Assembly (NCBI GenBank): GCA_032158125.1
Contig: JASKOT010000005.1
Location: forward strand, 1 to 64,000
Origin: Papiliotrema nemorosa
Taxonomy: Eukaryota > Basidiomycota > Tremellomycetes > Tremellales > Rhynchogastremaceae
Direction of reading: 5' to 3'
DNA: 64,000 nt
A program made the position numbers and the translations under genes. Positions within the stretch are counted from its first letter, which is position 1. Each line of letters begins with the position of its first letter. Below the pieces are notes generated by a model. That model worked only from the letters and a program-made list of their open reading frames with translations, made no database searches and had not been told where the DNA came from. This document shows, one piece after another, positions 20,838 through 32,114 of this stretch.

Positions 20838-23600
20838 TCAAACAGAGTCAAAGAGAAAGTTGTAATCATAATCCAAGGCGTCCATCTGAAGGAATGCCTC
20901 AAAATCGAAAGCAGAACCCGAATTGCCATTGAGCTTGTTGAACTCGTTTGGATCCAGGGCCGTACTCGGAGCAATATCGCTGTGCGTCGTTAGCGGCGCA
21001 GTGACCAAGCTCGGAGACTCACGCTGAACCAACTCCGGTTCCTTCCAAATTGATCCCAGCAGCACGAATCAAGTCTCGCAGAATACGGGCCATTGTGGTG
21101 GAATGGCTGGTGACCGACAAGTCCGAGTCTTCGATAGCATTCACTGCGGATCGCAGATAGTGGAGCAAAACAGGCTTTTGGGCAGGGGAAGGATCCTGTG
21201 CCACGTAGAGCCGGATGATGAACAGAGCTGCTTGAGCGAGCGCAATGAAGATGTACTAGATGTGTGTCAGTCTGCTGTTGAGATTGCCTTGCGTCAACTG
21301 ACTTCGAAAGAATAGCTGAACAAGCAGTCGCTCTGCAGGGCCTCCAGGTGCATATCAATCATGCCTATTGCAGCTTCGGTAGCCTTGACAACGCATGTGG
21401 CTAGGTAATGAGTATCATCGGCCGATGTGAGGTCACCTTGATGAGCGTCCGATCTCAGGGCGACCGAGTTGACCGATAGGCGAACATGCTGTGCCTGCAG
21501 CTTGGCGAAGCGACGGCTGAGGCCCATCTGTAGGACATTAAGGGACCCTGGGTGTCAGTACAGACTCGTACGTCGGGCGTCCGAAAAACGCACCATTCCA
21601 TGACCAGCGGAAATCCCAGTCATCCAGACGTTTGTTCAGTTCGGCGAGCATGGTGCAAATCGAAAATTCTGAACCAAATTGAGAACCACTAGGAGTAGTG
21701 GGATCGATTCGGATCTCGTTTAGGCATTTGGCTTGAAATATGAAGTCTCGACTGATCTGTACTGATTAGCCTGATAAATCGCCAATTATGATATTTGACC
21801 TACCCTAGCGAGCTGGACTTGGCTTACGAGGTACGTGTCCGTGGCTAGCGTCGATGATGAGGATCTGATCTGGCTGAGCTGGACGAAGAGCTCGTCATTC
21901 AACGGCTCATTATAGATCGATAGCGGTCGGCCAAATCCCAGGCTAAGATAACTGTCGAAGCTGGATCTCAGTCAGCATTGGTGTTTTTTGAACCCGAAGT
22001 CACGCACTAGAAACAAGCCAGACATGCCCGCCATTGATTGACGACTTTGTGCAGTAGCTCCTTCTCCTGCTCTGTACTGCCTGCAATTGCTGCCACTCCG
22101 CCATCTACAACTCGCCGTACTAACGGTGATAGGCCTGCTCGATACAGCTCAAGCCGATGGGACAGCCGTTGAACGATCCCCGTCAATAGCCATGGGTCTG
22201 GTCCTTTTCCTTGACCCAACAGTCCCCACACTGAGAGCATCAAGATCGACTGAAGATCTCCAAAGTTTTGTTGCTTCCTCAGGATAGTTGCGGCTAGATG
22301 TGTATACGCCAGTTGACGCAAAGCACCGGGAATATGATTCGGAAGAGCAGAGGTATCTGGCGGCTTGAACCTTGCCGCGTGACGAGGGTATATCCTAGCT
22401 GCAATTGCGAGGACGACCGTGTAGAGGAATGCAGAGCGGGCCCTGAGTGATTCGGAAGGCTTAATCGATGGGGAAGGGAAATGAATGACGGGCATGAATT
22501 GGTGACACTTGTCAAAGAAGCTGTTCGCATCAGCAGGCCGAAGTGATGTGAATTGGGAGCCTCGATGCTCACAAGTCCACGAGCATATCAGCAGTCTTGT
22601 CGTCCAGTATACCCTCATTCACTGGATCACTCGAGATGGCTGCCTTGCCGTCGAATCCCCCTTCCATGAAGGCCTTTTCTCCATAGCTAGAGGCCCCTTC
22701 GCCTGATCCCGGAGAGGGCGGTCTACTCGCCTCGGTATAACCCCAGGCTGTCGATTGGATTAGGAGAGGTCGAAAGGCTGCCTGGGACAACGATGCATCT
22801 CGAGCGATGGCTAAACGATTCTCCGGGGTGTCACGGACACCATGCGGCAAAGTCGGCTGAGATGGTGCGGTATGAGATGCGTGAGGGAGGCTCATTTGAA
22901 CCGATGATAGATCCAGTCCATCCGAAGAGCTAGGAATAGCAATCCGGGATGGCCCTGGCGGGTAATAGCCAGCGTATTGAGTGAAAGGATGGTGCGGTTG
23001 GGTATTGACAAGGGATACTTGTGAGAGGACGGAGTTGGGCGATGCCTGCAACGGGACCTGGGGGATAAGCTGAGAGCTCATCGATTCGGTGAGGCTGGAA
23101 GAAGCATCGTGGTCGGAGTTCATAGCAAACAGCTGGTCGGTCATGAGAGTCGAGCCAGATTCGACAACGTGGATGGGCTGAATGAAGGTTGGAGGGTCCA
23201 TATTCCCACTACGAACAGCGCTCGTACTGGTACTCAGAGAAGGCATAGATGTGTTGTTATTCGAGCCGCTTTCTTCAGGTGAGTGGAGGAGCGCCTGGTC
23301 ACCATTCGCATCGTCACCACAAGGCTGACGTGCCCTGGTACATCGAATGCAGGGGAAATCTCCAACACATCGCAATTTCATGCGTCGACATCGACGACAA
23401 GCACGACCCAGCCGTGGAGGCTGTGGCTCAGTTTGGTGTGGTCTTGAAGATGATCGGTGTCGCTTCCGAGATGCATCGTTGTAAGAATCGGGTTCGGAGG
23501 AGTCTTGTTGGGGCGGATGATCTCGGACGGCATTACTAACATTATTCGCCTGCGTTGCCAGGTCGGTCAAGCTAGACGTGGAGATCGCTGCATCACCCAT
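20838..23600 (-). CDS. Zn2Cys6 fungal transcription factor, likely cluster regulator
   Basis: The N-terminal exon runs from 23600 (MGDAAISTSSLTDLATQ). A basic Ser/Arg stretch leads to the binuclear zinc cluster CRRCRRMKLRC...PCIRCTRARQPC, spacing C-x2-C-x6-C-x5-C-x2-C-x6-C. A long Ser/Gln/Pro-rich linker follows, then a fungal-specific transcription factor domain over 22600-21300 (FLYTVVLAIAARIYP, LQSILMLSVWGLLGQGKGPD, WLLTGIVQRLSHRLELYRAG) and an acidic/aromatic C-terminus (LQMDALDYDYNFLFDSV) suitable for activation. About 800 residues; nuclear. It sits in the middle of the 14-35 kb gene group. Its own promoter carries three TTCGG motifs (23711-23736), suggesting autoregulation. C-terminal exon borders are not all fixed. 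Confidence 0.88.
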
Positions 23601-23710
23601 GACGGGAGCTGCTACGGGAGTTCGGCGGGAGACTTAATGGGCGAGTGGTCGGGAATGAGTTCATAGACGATGAATTGATACCAAAAAGAAGATGCAACAT
23701 TCCGGCCCCA

Positions 23711-23736
23711 TTCGGCGGTGACTTCGGCGACTTCGG
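23711..23736. promoter_or_regulatory. TTCGG motif cluster upstream of the Zn2Cys6 regulator
   Basis: TTCGG at 23711, 23723 and 23732. The last two form the direct repeat TTCGG-N4-TTCGG, the same geometry as at 25402-25415 and 31994-32007. The cluster is 111-136 bases upstream of the regulator ATG (23600) and just beyond the stop of the oxygenase gene (23819). Confidence 0.6.
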
Positions 23737-23818
23737 TGGTTTAGACCGACGCTACCAGGTGACAACAAATGTCTGAGCAAAGGCTACGGACGGTTGACTA
23801 GCATGTCACGATGAGCGC

Positions 23819-25275
23819 TCAGACCTGTCGATACACCCTGACACCCCCGACAATGTTCTCGGTATGCTTGACACCATTGATGACGACGATCTCAGACGTT
23901 GGCTCCTGGGCATTCTTGTTGCGGAGAGTCTTCCACTCGCCGAAGCTGGGTATCTGGGTTTCAGCTTGATCAAGCATGCACAGCAGCAGCGCTTGATCTC
24001 ACCTCCGATCCGGTCTGAAGAGCTCGGAAGAATGCTCCATATACTTCGGACTCTGTCTGTAGACCCAGCTCTTTCACCAACGGCGCATCTGGGAGGTCAG
24101 TAGTGAGGCGGGTGGATAGTAAGCGAATTCTACCAAGCAATGGCTGCAGTACAAGCTCTTGGCGAGCATGATTGAAGGAGCAGACGGAAATTCTTTCGTA
24201 CTCCTCTTGGTCAGATACAGGTTTGATCACTGAATTCAGCTTTCTGCTCGTGGACGGAATCGCTCACCTCGATGACGGGTTGCTTTGAAGATTCCGCCAG
24301 ATAAGATCTCCATCACATCTCCGAGATTGCAGACCAAGTGATCTTTCTTGTACGGGACATATCTCCACTTTCCATCCTGTCCCAGCATTTGCAAACAGGT
24401 AACCGGCTGAGATGGGAGGAAAGTTGTCGCCCCATGATCAGTGTGATTGGGAAGAATATTATGTGTCGTCGATCTCTCTTCCTTCGGTACCGGATGATAT
24501 ACCTGGAAACGGCAATACGAAGAGTAGGGGAGAACATGGCCTTTGCCGGGGATCTCATTCCAGAGATAATCGTCGGGTAGACCCAGGATACGAGACAAAA
24601 TGACCAAGAGCCGTCTTCCGACCTGGTTATGCATGTGCTGAAAAGCATCAGCACTATGCCGAGGGCAGACGAACTCACGTCTGCATACGCGAGGATCTCA
24701 TCAGCAAACGGCAAGATACCAGCGGGCAATTTATTCTGCTCCCAGCATGCTCCATACATGTTATACGCTTCGATGCTGTCATAAGAGTCTCGACCCTTCT
24801 ACACAAGAGTCAGTCAGGATCATCTGCAGTGAGAGAACGTGACACACCTCTCCCCAACCTTTAGGGCTCTTGTATCCCATCCAATCCCCATTCTCCCTGT
24901 CCCAAGCATAATCAATCTTGTCTTGCTCCGTCATCGCGTCGCCAAGCATTATCCAATTTGCAATATCGAAGATGCGTTGCATCTGACCATTAGCCATGAG
25001 CTGAAGTAAACAAAGTCATCTTCTACATCTTTCGGTTCGACGCCGTAATTGGAGATTAGAAGGAATCCTTCGTTCATCAAGGCTTTCTTGCATGTCTCCT
25101 CGCACGTCTTTTGCTGTTCTAGATCACCGTCTAGCAGTGACAGGTCTAGAACGCGTAGAGGTTGCCATTCAAGGTCGAGTTTGGTTTCTGGCGGAGGCAC
25201 CCATTCGGGGATGGTAGGTTTGCCAGAGCTGTTGAGCCGGAGCCTGGGCAAGGGAGGTAACGTCGCGACGCTCAT
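23819..25275 (-). CDS. isopenicillin-N-synthase-like 2-oxoglutarate/Fe(II) oxygenase, copy A
   Basis: A multi-exon gene from 25275 (MSVATLPPLPRLRLNSSGKP). The order is DIOX_N-like LRVLDLSLLDGDLEQQ, NEGFLLISNYGVEP, QRIFDIANWIMLGDAM, AGILPFADEILAYA, RRLLVILSRILGLPDDYLW, then the jelly-roll core with HTDHGATTF (metal His and Asp), VTCLQMLGQDGKWRYVPYK, LVCNLGDVMEILSGGIFKATRHR (second metal His), YERISVCSFNHA, and after a final intron ETQIPSFGEWKTLRNKNA...VYRQV. The last exon was placed by comparison with copy B at 32115-33553, which has the same exon layout. The enzyme should hydroxylate or oxidise a small molecule; substrate unknown. Four TTCGG/CCGAA motifs lie 97-166 bases upstream. Confidence 0.87.
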
Positions 25276-25371
25276 GGGGGGTAGGCAAAATCAAAGATAC
25301 AATCTATGGTCTTGACCAGGTCGCAGGAATCCTCGTGGTGCTTTAGAATGACTTCAGGCAGTTCTCCCAGG

Positions 25372-25441
25372 CCGAACCAAGTTTCATGATCGGGAGGCCT
25401 GTTCGGTCAGTTCGGTCGGTATGAGTACCGACTTTCCCGAA
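25372..25441. promoter_or_regulatory. TTCGG/CCGAA motif cluster upstream of oxygenase copy A
   Basis: CCGAA at 25372, TTCGG at 25402 and 25411 (TTCGG-N4-TTCGG direct repeat) and CCGAA at 25437 occur in 70 bases, 97-166 bases upstream of the ATG at 25275. The wider gap 25276-25806 holds no gene that I can recognise. Confidence 0.6.
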
Positions 25442-25806
25442 GGCTGCAGAGAAGCGGACTCAGCTCGCAAGATCAAAAGTCGGGCCTGGCTCTATCCCCG
25501 ACTCAAAACGTCGGGCAAATTCCAAAAAAGCGCCCTGCATCCGACCCAGTACGGAAAGCCAGGTGTCGAAGAATCAGGTACAAACAAGGGGCCGGTGAGG
25601 CGAATGCCTTGAACCGCTCTGTTCAGCCGCCAATGTCCAGTCACCTTAGATGTCAAAGGGGGCGTCTCGTTCTGATGATTTCGTCAGCGACGTTGGGCTC
25701 GAAAGCCAGGACTCGGAGTGTATGAACAAACGACTACGGGTGGGGTCTCTCCTCCGGACTGTCTTCAGCCCGCCTGTAAGTACACGCGACATCGATATGA
25801 GTGTCC

Positions 25807-26686
25807 TCATGCTACGAAGCTCCGTGAGAGAAGACTCCGCTGTAGTGTGGCGGAGGACAAGCCAGAAGGTCGGTAGCTCGACTTTAGGATCTCCGCCCCG
25901 ATCTTGGGTTCGATCTGCATGATGATAGCGGCGTTGTTCCAGACATCAAAGGGAGTCTTCCCCGGAGGAACGCCATCGTTGATACCAATCGCGAGAGCGG
26001 CAGGTGGGAAGGACCGCTTGCCTCCGCCCTGGAGGTCAGATTTCGCCTCTCCAGACAGGATACGTACATTGGGGAATTTCGCGGCCTGGACCATTGCTTT
26101 GGCTTGCTCGGCAGTCTCCGACTAGTCATAAGCGCTTCTATTTCGACAATGCATGAGCCACTGTCGATATTTACGTGGGGAAGCATGATAGCAGAGGCTC
26201 CTGCGTCAAGGCACCAAGCGATCCACTGATGATCTGCATTTGGAACGCTAGAGCTCAGCGCATGCGCCATTACCGCCACTTGACCCACCGTACAACAGAG
26301 GCGGTTTGACCTTCCGAGGCGTACTGCACCCACCGGATAAGTTCAGTCACTTCCCGGATACTCATGGGGGTGTGCTCCCAGTCTATCATGACCCAGTCAT
26401 AGCCCCCGGCGCCGATTATCCTGGCAAGGTAGGGCGATCCAAGGAGGAGACCGTAGCCGAGACTCGGTTTACCTGTCTTAAACCGGTCGACAAGGTTGAA
26501 TGGCTGTGAAAGCGAATTCGGCCGGTAGTTTCTCATTGGCGGATCCTGCGGAGGAGGCGGAGCGACACCAACCATCGCCCCAAATAAGGAATTGCCCAAG
26601 GGTGGTGGATTGCCGTAATCGAAGTTCTGAGCGGCGGCGTCATCTGCACGATGGTCATTTTGGTTGGTGGAAGTGGAAGACGACAT
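25807..26686 (-). pseudogene. HpcH/HpaI-family aldolase, 3'-truncated
   Basis: The start at 26686 (MSSSTSTNQNDHRADDAAAQ) avoids an unlikely upstream extension; a TATATATA box lies near 26790. The protein shows DRFKTGKPSLGYGLLLGSP, GYDWVMIDWEHTPMSIRE with the catalytic His, an intron joining SVVR to VPNADHQWIAW, CLDAGASAIMLPHV, ALAIGINDGVPPG and AIIMQIEPKIGAE with the metal Glu. These are the marks of pyruvate-dependent class II aldolases such as 2-keto-3-deoxy-sugar-acid aldolases. After IEPKIGAE the homology ends abruptly. The expected following strand with the metal Asp and IGxxDL motif is not found in any frame down to 25276. The enzyme is therefore probably inactive; an unrecognised small exon is the alternative. 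Confidence 0.68.
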
Positions 26687-27741
26687 GAAGTACTTGAGTA
26701 GACAGTAATGCTCAATGCAGTGGATGCAGGTATGTGTGCAGCTGAAGGGTTGTCGACGAGTCCAGGATCGTAAACACCAGACACTCAGTATATATATTTC
26801 AGCGTGTCGCCAACTGCATGGAGCTAGTATTAATGCATCCCCGAATGCCCGAGATACTGCTTCCCGTGGGATCCCCTGGATGTGACCAATGTGACGGTCT
26901 GCACATGTGCATGCCATTGCCGAGATTGCTTCATCGGGGAGTTTCAAAGACCGAGATCGGCCGTTTCTGTCGATAAGACTGTTTTGTCTGTTCTGCGAGC
27001 CCGACGTAGCGGTGTACTGTAACAATACGGGATTATTCTCGAATAGCCAACGTTACTGGACGTGGAAATCGCAATACAGAGGGACTGAGCAGCGCTCAAC
27101 TTCACATACATCCGGTCGTGCTGCTCTTGCCCCATATTTCAGTTGCGATGTGGAGAGCAGGGCCAGCCTCGGACATAGCTATCATCTGCTCGACGTCCTC
27201 TGATCGATATGGTCGTGGTAGATGTATCTAGAGTACATTACACTCATCCCCGCTGTTTACCCGGAATGACTGTCTATCCCTCAGCTATCATGGACATAGT
27301 GCTGCAAGGGTAATTGAATCCCCGGGAAACGGACGCAGAAAGCAAGCCTATAATGCATGAGTATCGCGCGGCATCGAGTCTGATGCGGATCCACCCTGGA
27401 TCGAGAAGGGAAATGTACGACATGGAAATATGAGGACTTTGCGGTCACTGCATTGTAGATTGTCCGTACGGAAGCGATTCACGGTGATCCATAAATAGCA
27501 CCAAGTGGGCATTTTGAAGAATCCATTCTATCCTGGTTGCCTGTCGACGATTGCTGTAACGAGCACGAACAACGGCATGCGTCAGGTGCGAAACACCCGA
27601 GCGGTCAAATGCACAGAAAATTTCGAAGAGCCATAGTGACGGGTCCTCGATTGCAGCGATATATAGTATGCGCTCAGAACAATTTGGTTCGGTGTTGCAA
27701 ATTCATCTGGAACATCTTGAGATCGAGACGACAACGAGGAC
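26687..27741. other. about 1 kb without recognised genes
   Basis: This contains the aldolase promoter (TATATATA near 26790, one CCGAA at 26840) and the zinc transporter promoter. ORFs are short and motif-free. No repeat or RNA gene was recognised. Confidence 0.45.
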
Positions 27742-29335
27742 ATGCTGAGCGACCTTTTGACCCCTCTCGTTATCCGCGCCTCCTCCGCTGGGGCTGGTAC
27801 TTCCGATGCATCGGGCGGGGCAGATGGTGGGTAGCTGCTTGATAGTAAATCAGACGTTGGGCTAACCTCATCATAGTCGATGATCCTTGCGGAGTGAACC
27901 CTACCGACAAGCTTGGTCTCCGAGTGGGTGGGAAACTTGCACATCCATATGGCTACTTATTGTTTCAGATCGGAGCAATCTTCATCATACTTGTCACTTC
28001 GCTATGTGGAACACTCTTTCCAGTTGTCTGCAAACGTGTACCAGCACTTCGTTCTGTAGTTCCTGGAGCAGTTTTCGAATTTGCCAAGTACAGCACAATC
28101 TCCTGATGCTCTGATAAAGCTAATATCCAGATTCTTTGGTTCAGGTGTTATTCTAGCGACATCTCTGATCCATCTTCTCGAACCTGCAGCGGATGACGAG
28201 TTGGGACCAGCAAATACCGTGTCACTCGGAGGGTGTATCTCGGACGCCTGGGCAGACTACCCCTACGCCGTACGTGTGTCCCTCCGATCAGCTCTGTTTG
28301 ACGTGCCCCTGCCCTGGCTAACCTCAACAGTTCGGCATCTGCTTGATCTCGCTTTTTCTCACCTTTGTAATGGAGCTAGTTGCTTTCCGTTTCGGTACTG
28401 CATGGCTAGCCAAGAATGGCATTCACGACATGCCCGGGCACACTGATGCCACTTACAACGCGGTAGGCCACGACGCCCCAGCAGACCATCCCGCCAGGGA
28501 CGTCATCAACTCAGAGTCGAGTCCAGCCGGTGCCGCTTTCCTAGAGAAAAAACAAGACATCGATCCCGAAAGTGGCTTCAACGATGCATCCGAGGAAACA
28601 CCTGCTGCTGCGCAAATCCTTGGTGTTGCGATCCTAGAGTTTGGTGTCGTCTTCCACTCTGTACGTCTGTCTCTATATCAAGACTGCACCGTGAGCGTAC
28701 CCCAGCTGACCTAAAGATCATCATTGGTCTTACGCTTGCTCTCGCTCGGCCTGACGAGTTCACGACACTATTCATCGTTATCATTTTCCATCAAATGTTC
28801 GAGGGTCTCGGTCTTGGTACTCGACTTGCTTTCCTCAAATTGCCCGCTACGTGGTCATGGGCTCCATTTGCAGGTGCAATCTTGTACTCTTTCGTCACTC
28901 CACTGGGGATGGCGATCGGCCTCGGTACACGAGAATCTACGGTAAGCCGCCTCTGCGAATGGCTCACCGTCAAAACTACAGCTGAGAATGACAGTCCATG
29001 ACGGGGTCTTCGGCGTCGATAGCTTCTGGTATTCTCGATTCGATCTCGGCCGGTATCCTACTTTACACGTGAGTTCTCGCAGACCCCTATTGCAGACACT
29101 GGCTGACTGAAAGCGCTACCGTTGAGCTCATCGTACGCACTATGCATCTGCTCTCTGTCCCGCTCATTTTCTAGGCGCACGAATTCATATTCAACCCATA
29201 CTATCACAAATGCTCCTGGAAGAAGCTCTCTTTTGTCATCATCAGCTTTGCTCTTGGTGCAGGCATCATGGCTCTGCTCGGTAGGCGGTTACCCTTTTTT
29301 CAAATGCGAGCTGATCAATAGGCAAATGGGCATAG
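27742..29335 (+). CDS. ZIP-family zinc/iron transporter
   Basis: Exon 1 is 27742-27826 (MLSDLLTPLVIRASSAGAGT), joined at G|GTGGGT to VDDPCGVNPTDKLGLRVGG. Membrane segments follow: YLLFQIGAIFIILVTSLCG, FFGSGVILATSLIHLLEPA with the helix-II His, ICLISLFLTFVMELVAF, a His/Asp-containing variable loop (HDMPGHTDATYNAVGHD), ILEFGVVFHSIIIGLTLAL with the helix-IV His-Ser pair, IIFHQMFEGLGLGTRLAF with the helix-V H-x3-E metal site, and SFVTPLGMAIGLG. The tail LLGKWA is typical of fungal Zrt1/Zrt2 proteins. It imports Zn2+ (or Fe2+) across the plasma membrane. It lies inside the putative cluster but has no TTCGG motif, so it may be a bystander. Confidence 0.9.
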
Positions 29336-29562
29336 ATGAGAGTCATGCTTTGCACAGGTCGACACCGGTGGCCCCTGGTAGTCTGCAACGCGTGGACGCC
29401 AAGCCCATACGATCACAGCCCAGGATTACCCCATATACTTTAACTTGATGCTGGTCGGCTATCATGAAACTATAAATCTCTTTATTCGAACCGCACATAC
29501 CTCCACAACTTGCGAGGATGCCATCCTGCTGGCCCAGCCAACATTGTCAAGTCTTTTGACCT

Positions 29563-31636
29563 TTAATATCCTATGTATCGCCATCCCAGCGCAATTTGTT
29601 CGTCCGTCACCCCGTGCATCTTTTTGACGCTTGCTTGTTCCTCGGTGGTGCCCGCCAGCTTATTGTTTAGACGTCTCACCCAGAATCGGTAGACAACCAG
29701 TGTGAGAAGGAATAACACCGCCGCACCAAACACTAATGTTGTCAACATGGACTCTCCTCACACTACACCTTCACTCACAAGTGCCAAAGGCGGAGTAGAA
29801 GTGCGGGGGACCGATCCAGACATACGAGGTCCACACGTTACTCAGCCCGCCGATCGAGTTCAGCAGGGCGATAGCGGCTGCTCGTTTGGTGTGAGGTCTT
29901 GGAATGTGAAGGTTGACCGTCTTGGCAAGCATAATTTGTGGAACAACGCCAGTGACCGGCATAAACATCATGGCGACGTATCGGCCTGCTACGTTGGGCG
30001 CAAACATGGCTAAAAGGTAGACAGGCATGGCGGCGATCAAGGCGCCCGTGGCTACCCAGAAGATGGCAGTGTAACGCTAGGTGTCAGTATTCCCACTCTA
30101 GCTCTCAGGGTGGTCAACCTACATCGGAGAAAAACGCCGCAAGCCAGTAGCCGCCCATCGCAGCGACATAAGGCGGGACTGGTGCTTCAGCCATCGTGGA
30201 ACTGCGACATATCCAGAGAATCACATACCGGTCAATAGCAGTGTATTGTACCTACTGTACCCCAAGGAGTTGACGATGGTGGGGAAGAAGTTGAACACCG
30301 ATCCCATTACTTGACCTAACGATCCGAGCCAAACGATAGTCCAGACTTTTGGATCCTTGATGGCAAGCCGGAAGGAATGGCCCAAGGAGGTGTTGTCGCT
30401 GAGCTCGGTCGCTCCAGCTTCGGACTCGAGACGCCATACTGCCAAGTCCTTCTCGATAGGGGATAGAAGACGCGAGTTGTGGGGGTACTCTGGAATGACG
30501 CACGCTGCAAACATGCCAAAGCCGACAGTCGCCGCTCCGGTCCTGACGATCAGTGCATCGTCCTCAGACGCCGCAAATGGGCACATTAAGGGTCGGCCAG
30601 TACTCATTACTCACACAATAAACAGCCACCTCCAGCCGGCGATGCCGTGAGCTCCATCAAGTTTGAGACAGCCCGCAGCAATGAATCCACCCAAGGCCTG
30701 GCGTGTTGGTTAGTCAAGGCGGGTCGACACGAGCCAAGGGACGTATCTAGGGCTTGAAACATGTACAGAGATGCGAGGCGCTTAGCAAGCTCCTTACGAG
30801 CGTACCAGGCAGACAGAAGGTAGACCTGACAAGTCAGAGTGGATGTCGTTCCGTATACCGTGGAACACTCACAACACCGGGGAAGAATGGAGCTTCGGTG
30901 ACACCAAGGAAGACTCTTACGACGTAGAGATGCTCCTTGGTCGTCACGGCAGCGGTGCAAGAGCTCGTTATACCCCAAATGATACACATGACGCAGATGT
31001 CTGGAGAATGTCAACGATCTTCGGACCCCCTAAGGATTTCAACCCACACAGTCCTGGTCGTTTCACCCGCGAAATTATCAGGTCTAGAAGTCAGGCCAGA
31101 TTTACGATCGATGCTTCCAGAGATGCTTACTACTCGGAAGCTGCATAGGGATGTAACCGACTGTACATCAATCCTCGATCCAATGGTTACTACACACTCA
31201 CCGAACAGGATGGCAATGGCCGTGGAAAAGTCGGTACTGCTCATATTAAGATCATCGGTGATCCCATATACCCGAGTGCTCGCCAGACCCGACCGATCGA
31301 CGTCTACATATCAGTCCTCTTACTTCTATGCCATGTCCTGGTATACACTTTCAATGGACTTTACTCACAATTCAAGATGTAGAGGAACCCCACCAGCGGA
31401 AGGATCACGAGGTCCATCTTTCGGATCATCTTCTTCTCGATCGAGGCTAATTCATCTTCCGACAGGTTGGCGATACTGTCCGGTTTTGGTTTGATCGACT
31501 CAAAAGTGCCTTGAGTGTCTAAGCCTTCGATGACGTTGGGCTGCTTCGTATCGGTATCGATATCTTCGCTCATCTCCACATGTTTGGTGTCAATCTTGGC
31601 GTCGACGTGCGGCGAAGGAATTTGATTCTGAGCCAT
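29563..31636 (-). CDS. MFS permease, allantoate permease (Dal5)/ACS family
   Basis: A multi-exon transporter starting at 31636 with a long hydrophilic N-terminus (MAQNQIPSPHVDAKIDTKHV), then KKMIRKMDLVILPLVGFLYIL, the entry to helix 1 in the anion:cation symporter family, further split helices over 31300-30650, a central loop IPEYPHNSRLLSPIEKDLAV, DPKVWTIVWLGSLGQVMGSV, FFPTIVNSLGYS, RYVAMMFMPVTGVVPQIMLA, KRAAAIALLNSIGGLSNVW, and a C-terminal tail ending WRYIGY (one residue block typical of this family, ...FRYxx). Substrates in the family are carboxylates such as allantoate, nicotinate or pantothenate. It diverges from oxygenase copy B over a 478-base promoter packed with TTCGG motifs. Confidence 0.87.
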
Positions 31637-31772
31637 TGTGCTTAGAGGTACAGGTACTCAGCTCTGTGGGGCACAAGAGGAGCCCATGAATGACAGCTCT
31701 TATAGATTCCAGTGATCGAAGCAGGACCGAAGCATGCGGTGAGTATGAAAACGAGATGGAAGTCGTCGTGCT

Positions 31773-32007
31773 TTCGGCGCCGAGCACAAGAGAGGGTTTC
31801 GGTATTCAACGGCGACTTCGGCAATTTGCGACCGGTGCTTCACGGGTATCGAGGCATGCCTCCAAAGATGTGGGAACATTGCCATGTACTTGGCATCTGA
31901 CTTTGTGGTCGGTCGGACCTCATGCATGGTCAGATGATCAAAATCATCTTCGGCCACGACTTCGGACACCGAAAAATTATCCTTCCAGGTGGCTTCGGTG
32001 GTTTCGG
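31773..32007. promoter_or_regulatory. dense TTCGG/CCGAA cluster in the Dal5-like / oxygenase B divergent promoter
   Basis: TTCGG at 31773, 31798, 31817, 31949, 31961, 31994 and 32003 and CCGAA at 31969 make eight pentamers in 235 bases, against about 0.5 expected by chance for both strands. 31961-31973 is the inverted repeat TTCGG-ACA-CCGAA; 31994-32007 is the direct repeat TTCGG-N4-TTCGG; 31775-31784 is the palindrome CGGCGCCG with flanks. The right group ends about 108 bases before the oxygenase B ATG, the left group begins about 137 bases from the permease ATG. Confidence 0.65.
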
Positions 32008-32114
32008 AGCTTGCTATAACGACCGCCTATGTATCGCTGGAATCGCAGAGGCAGTGTTATAACTAGGATCTGCGAGGATCAGGCAGTTGAGATGCCGACA
32101 AGCCCCACATTATC

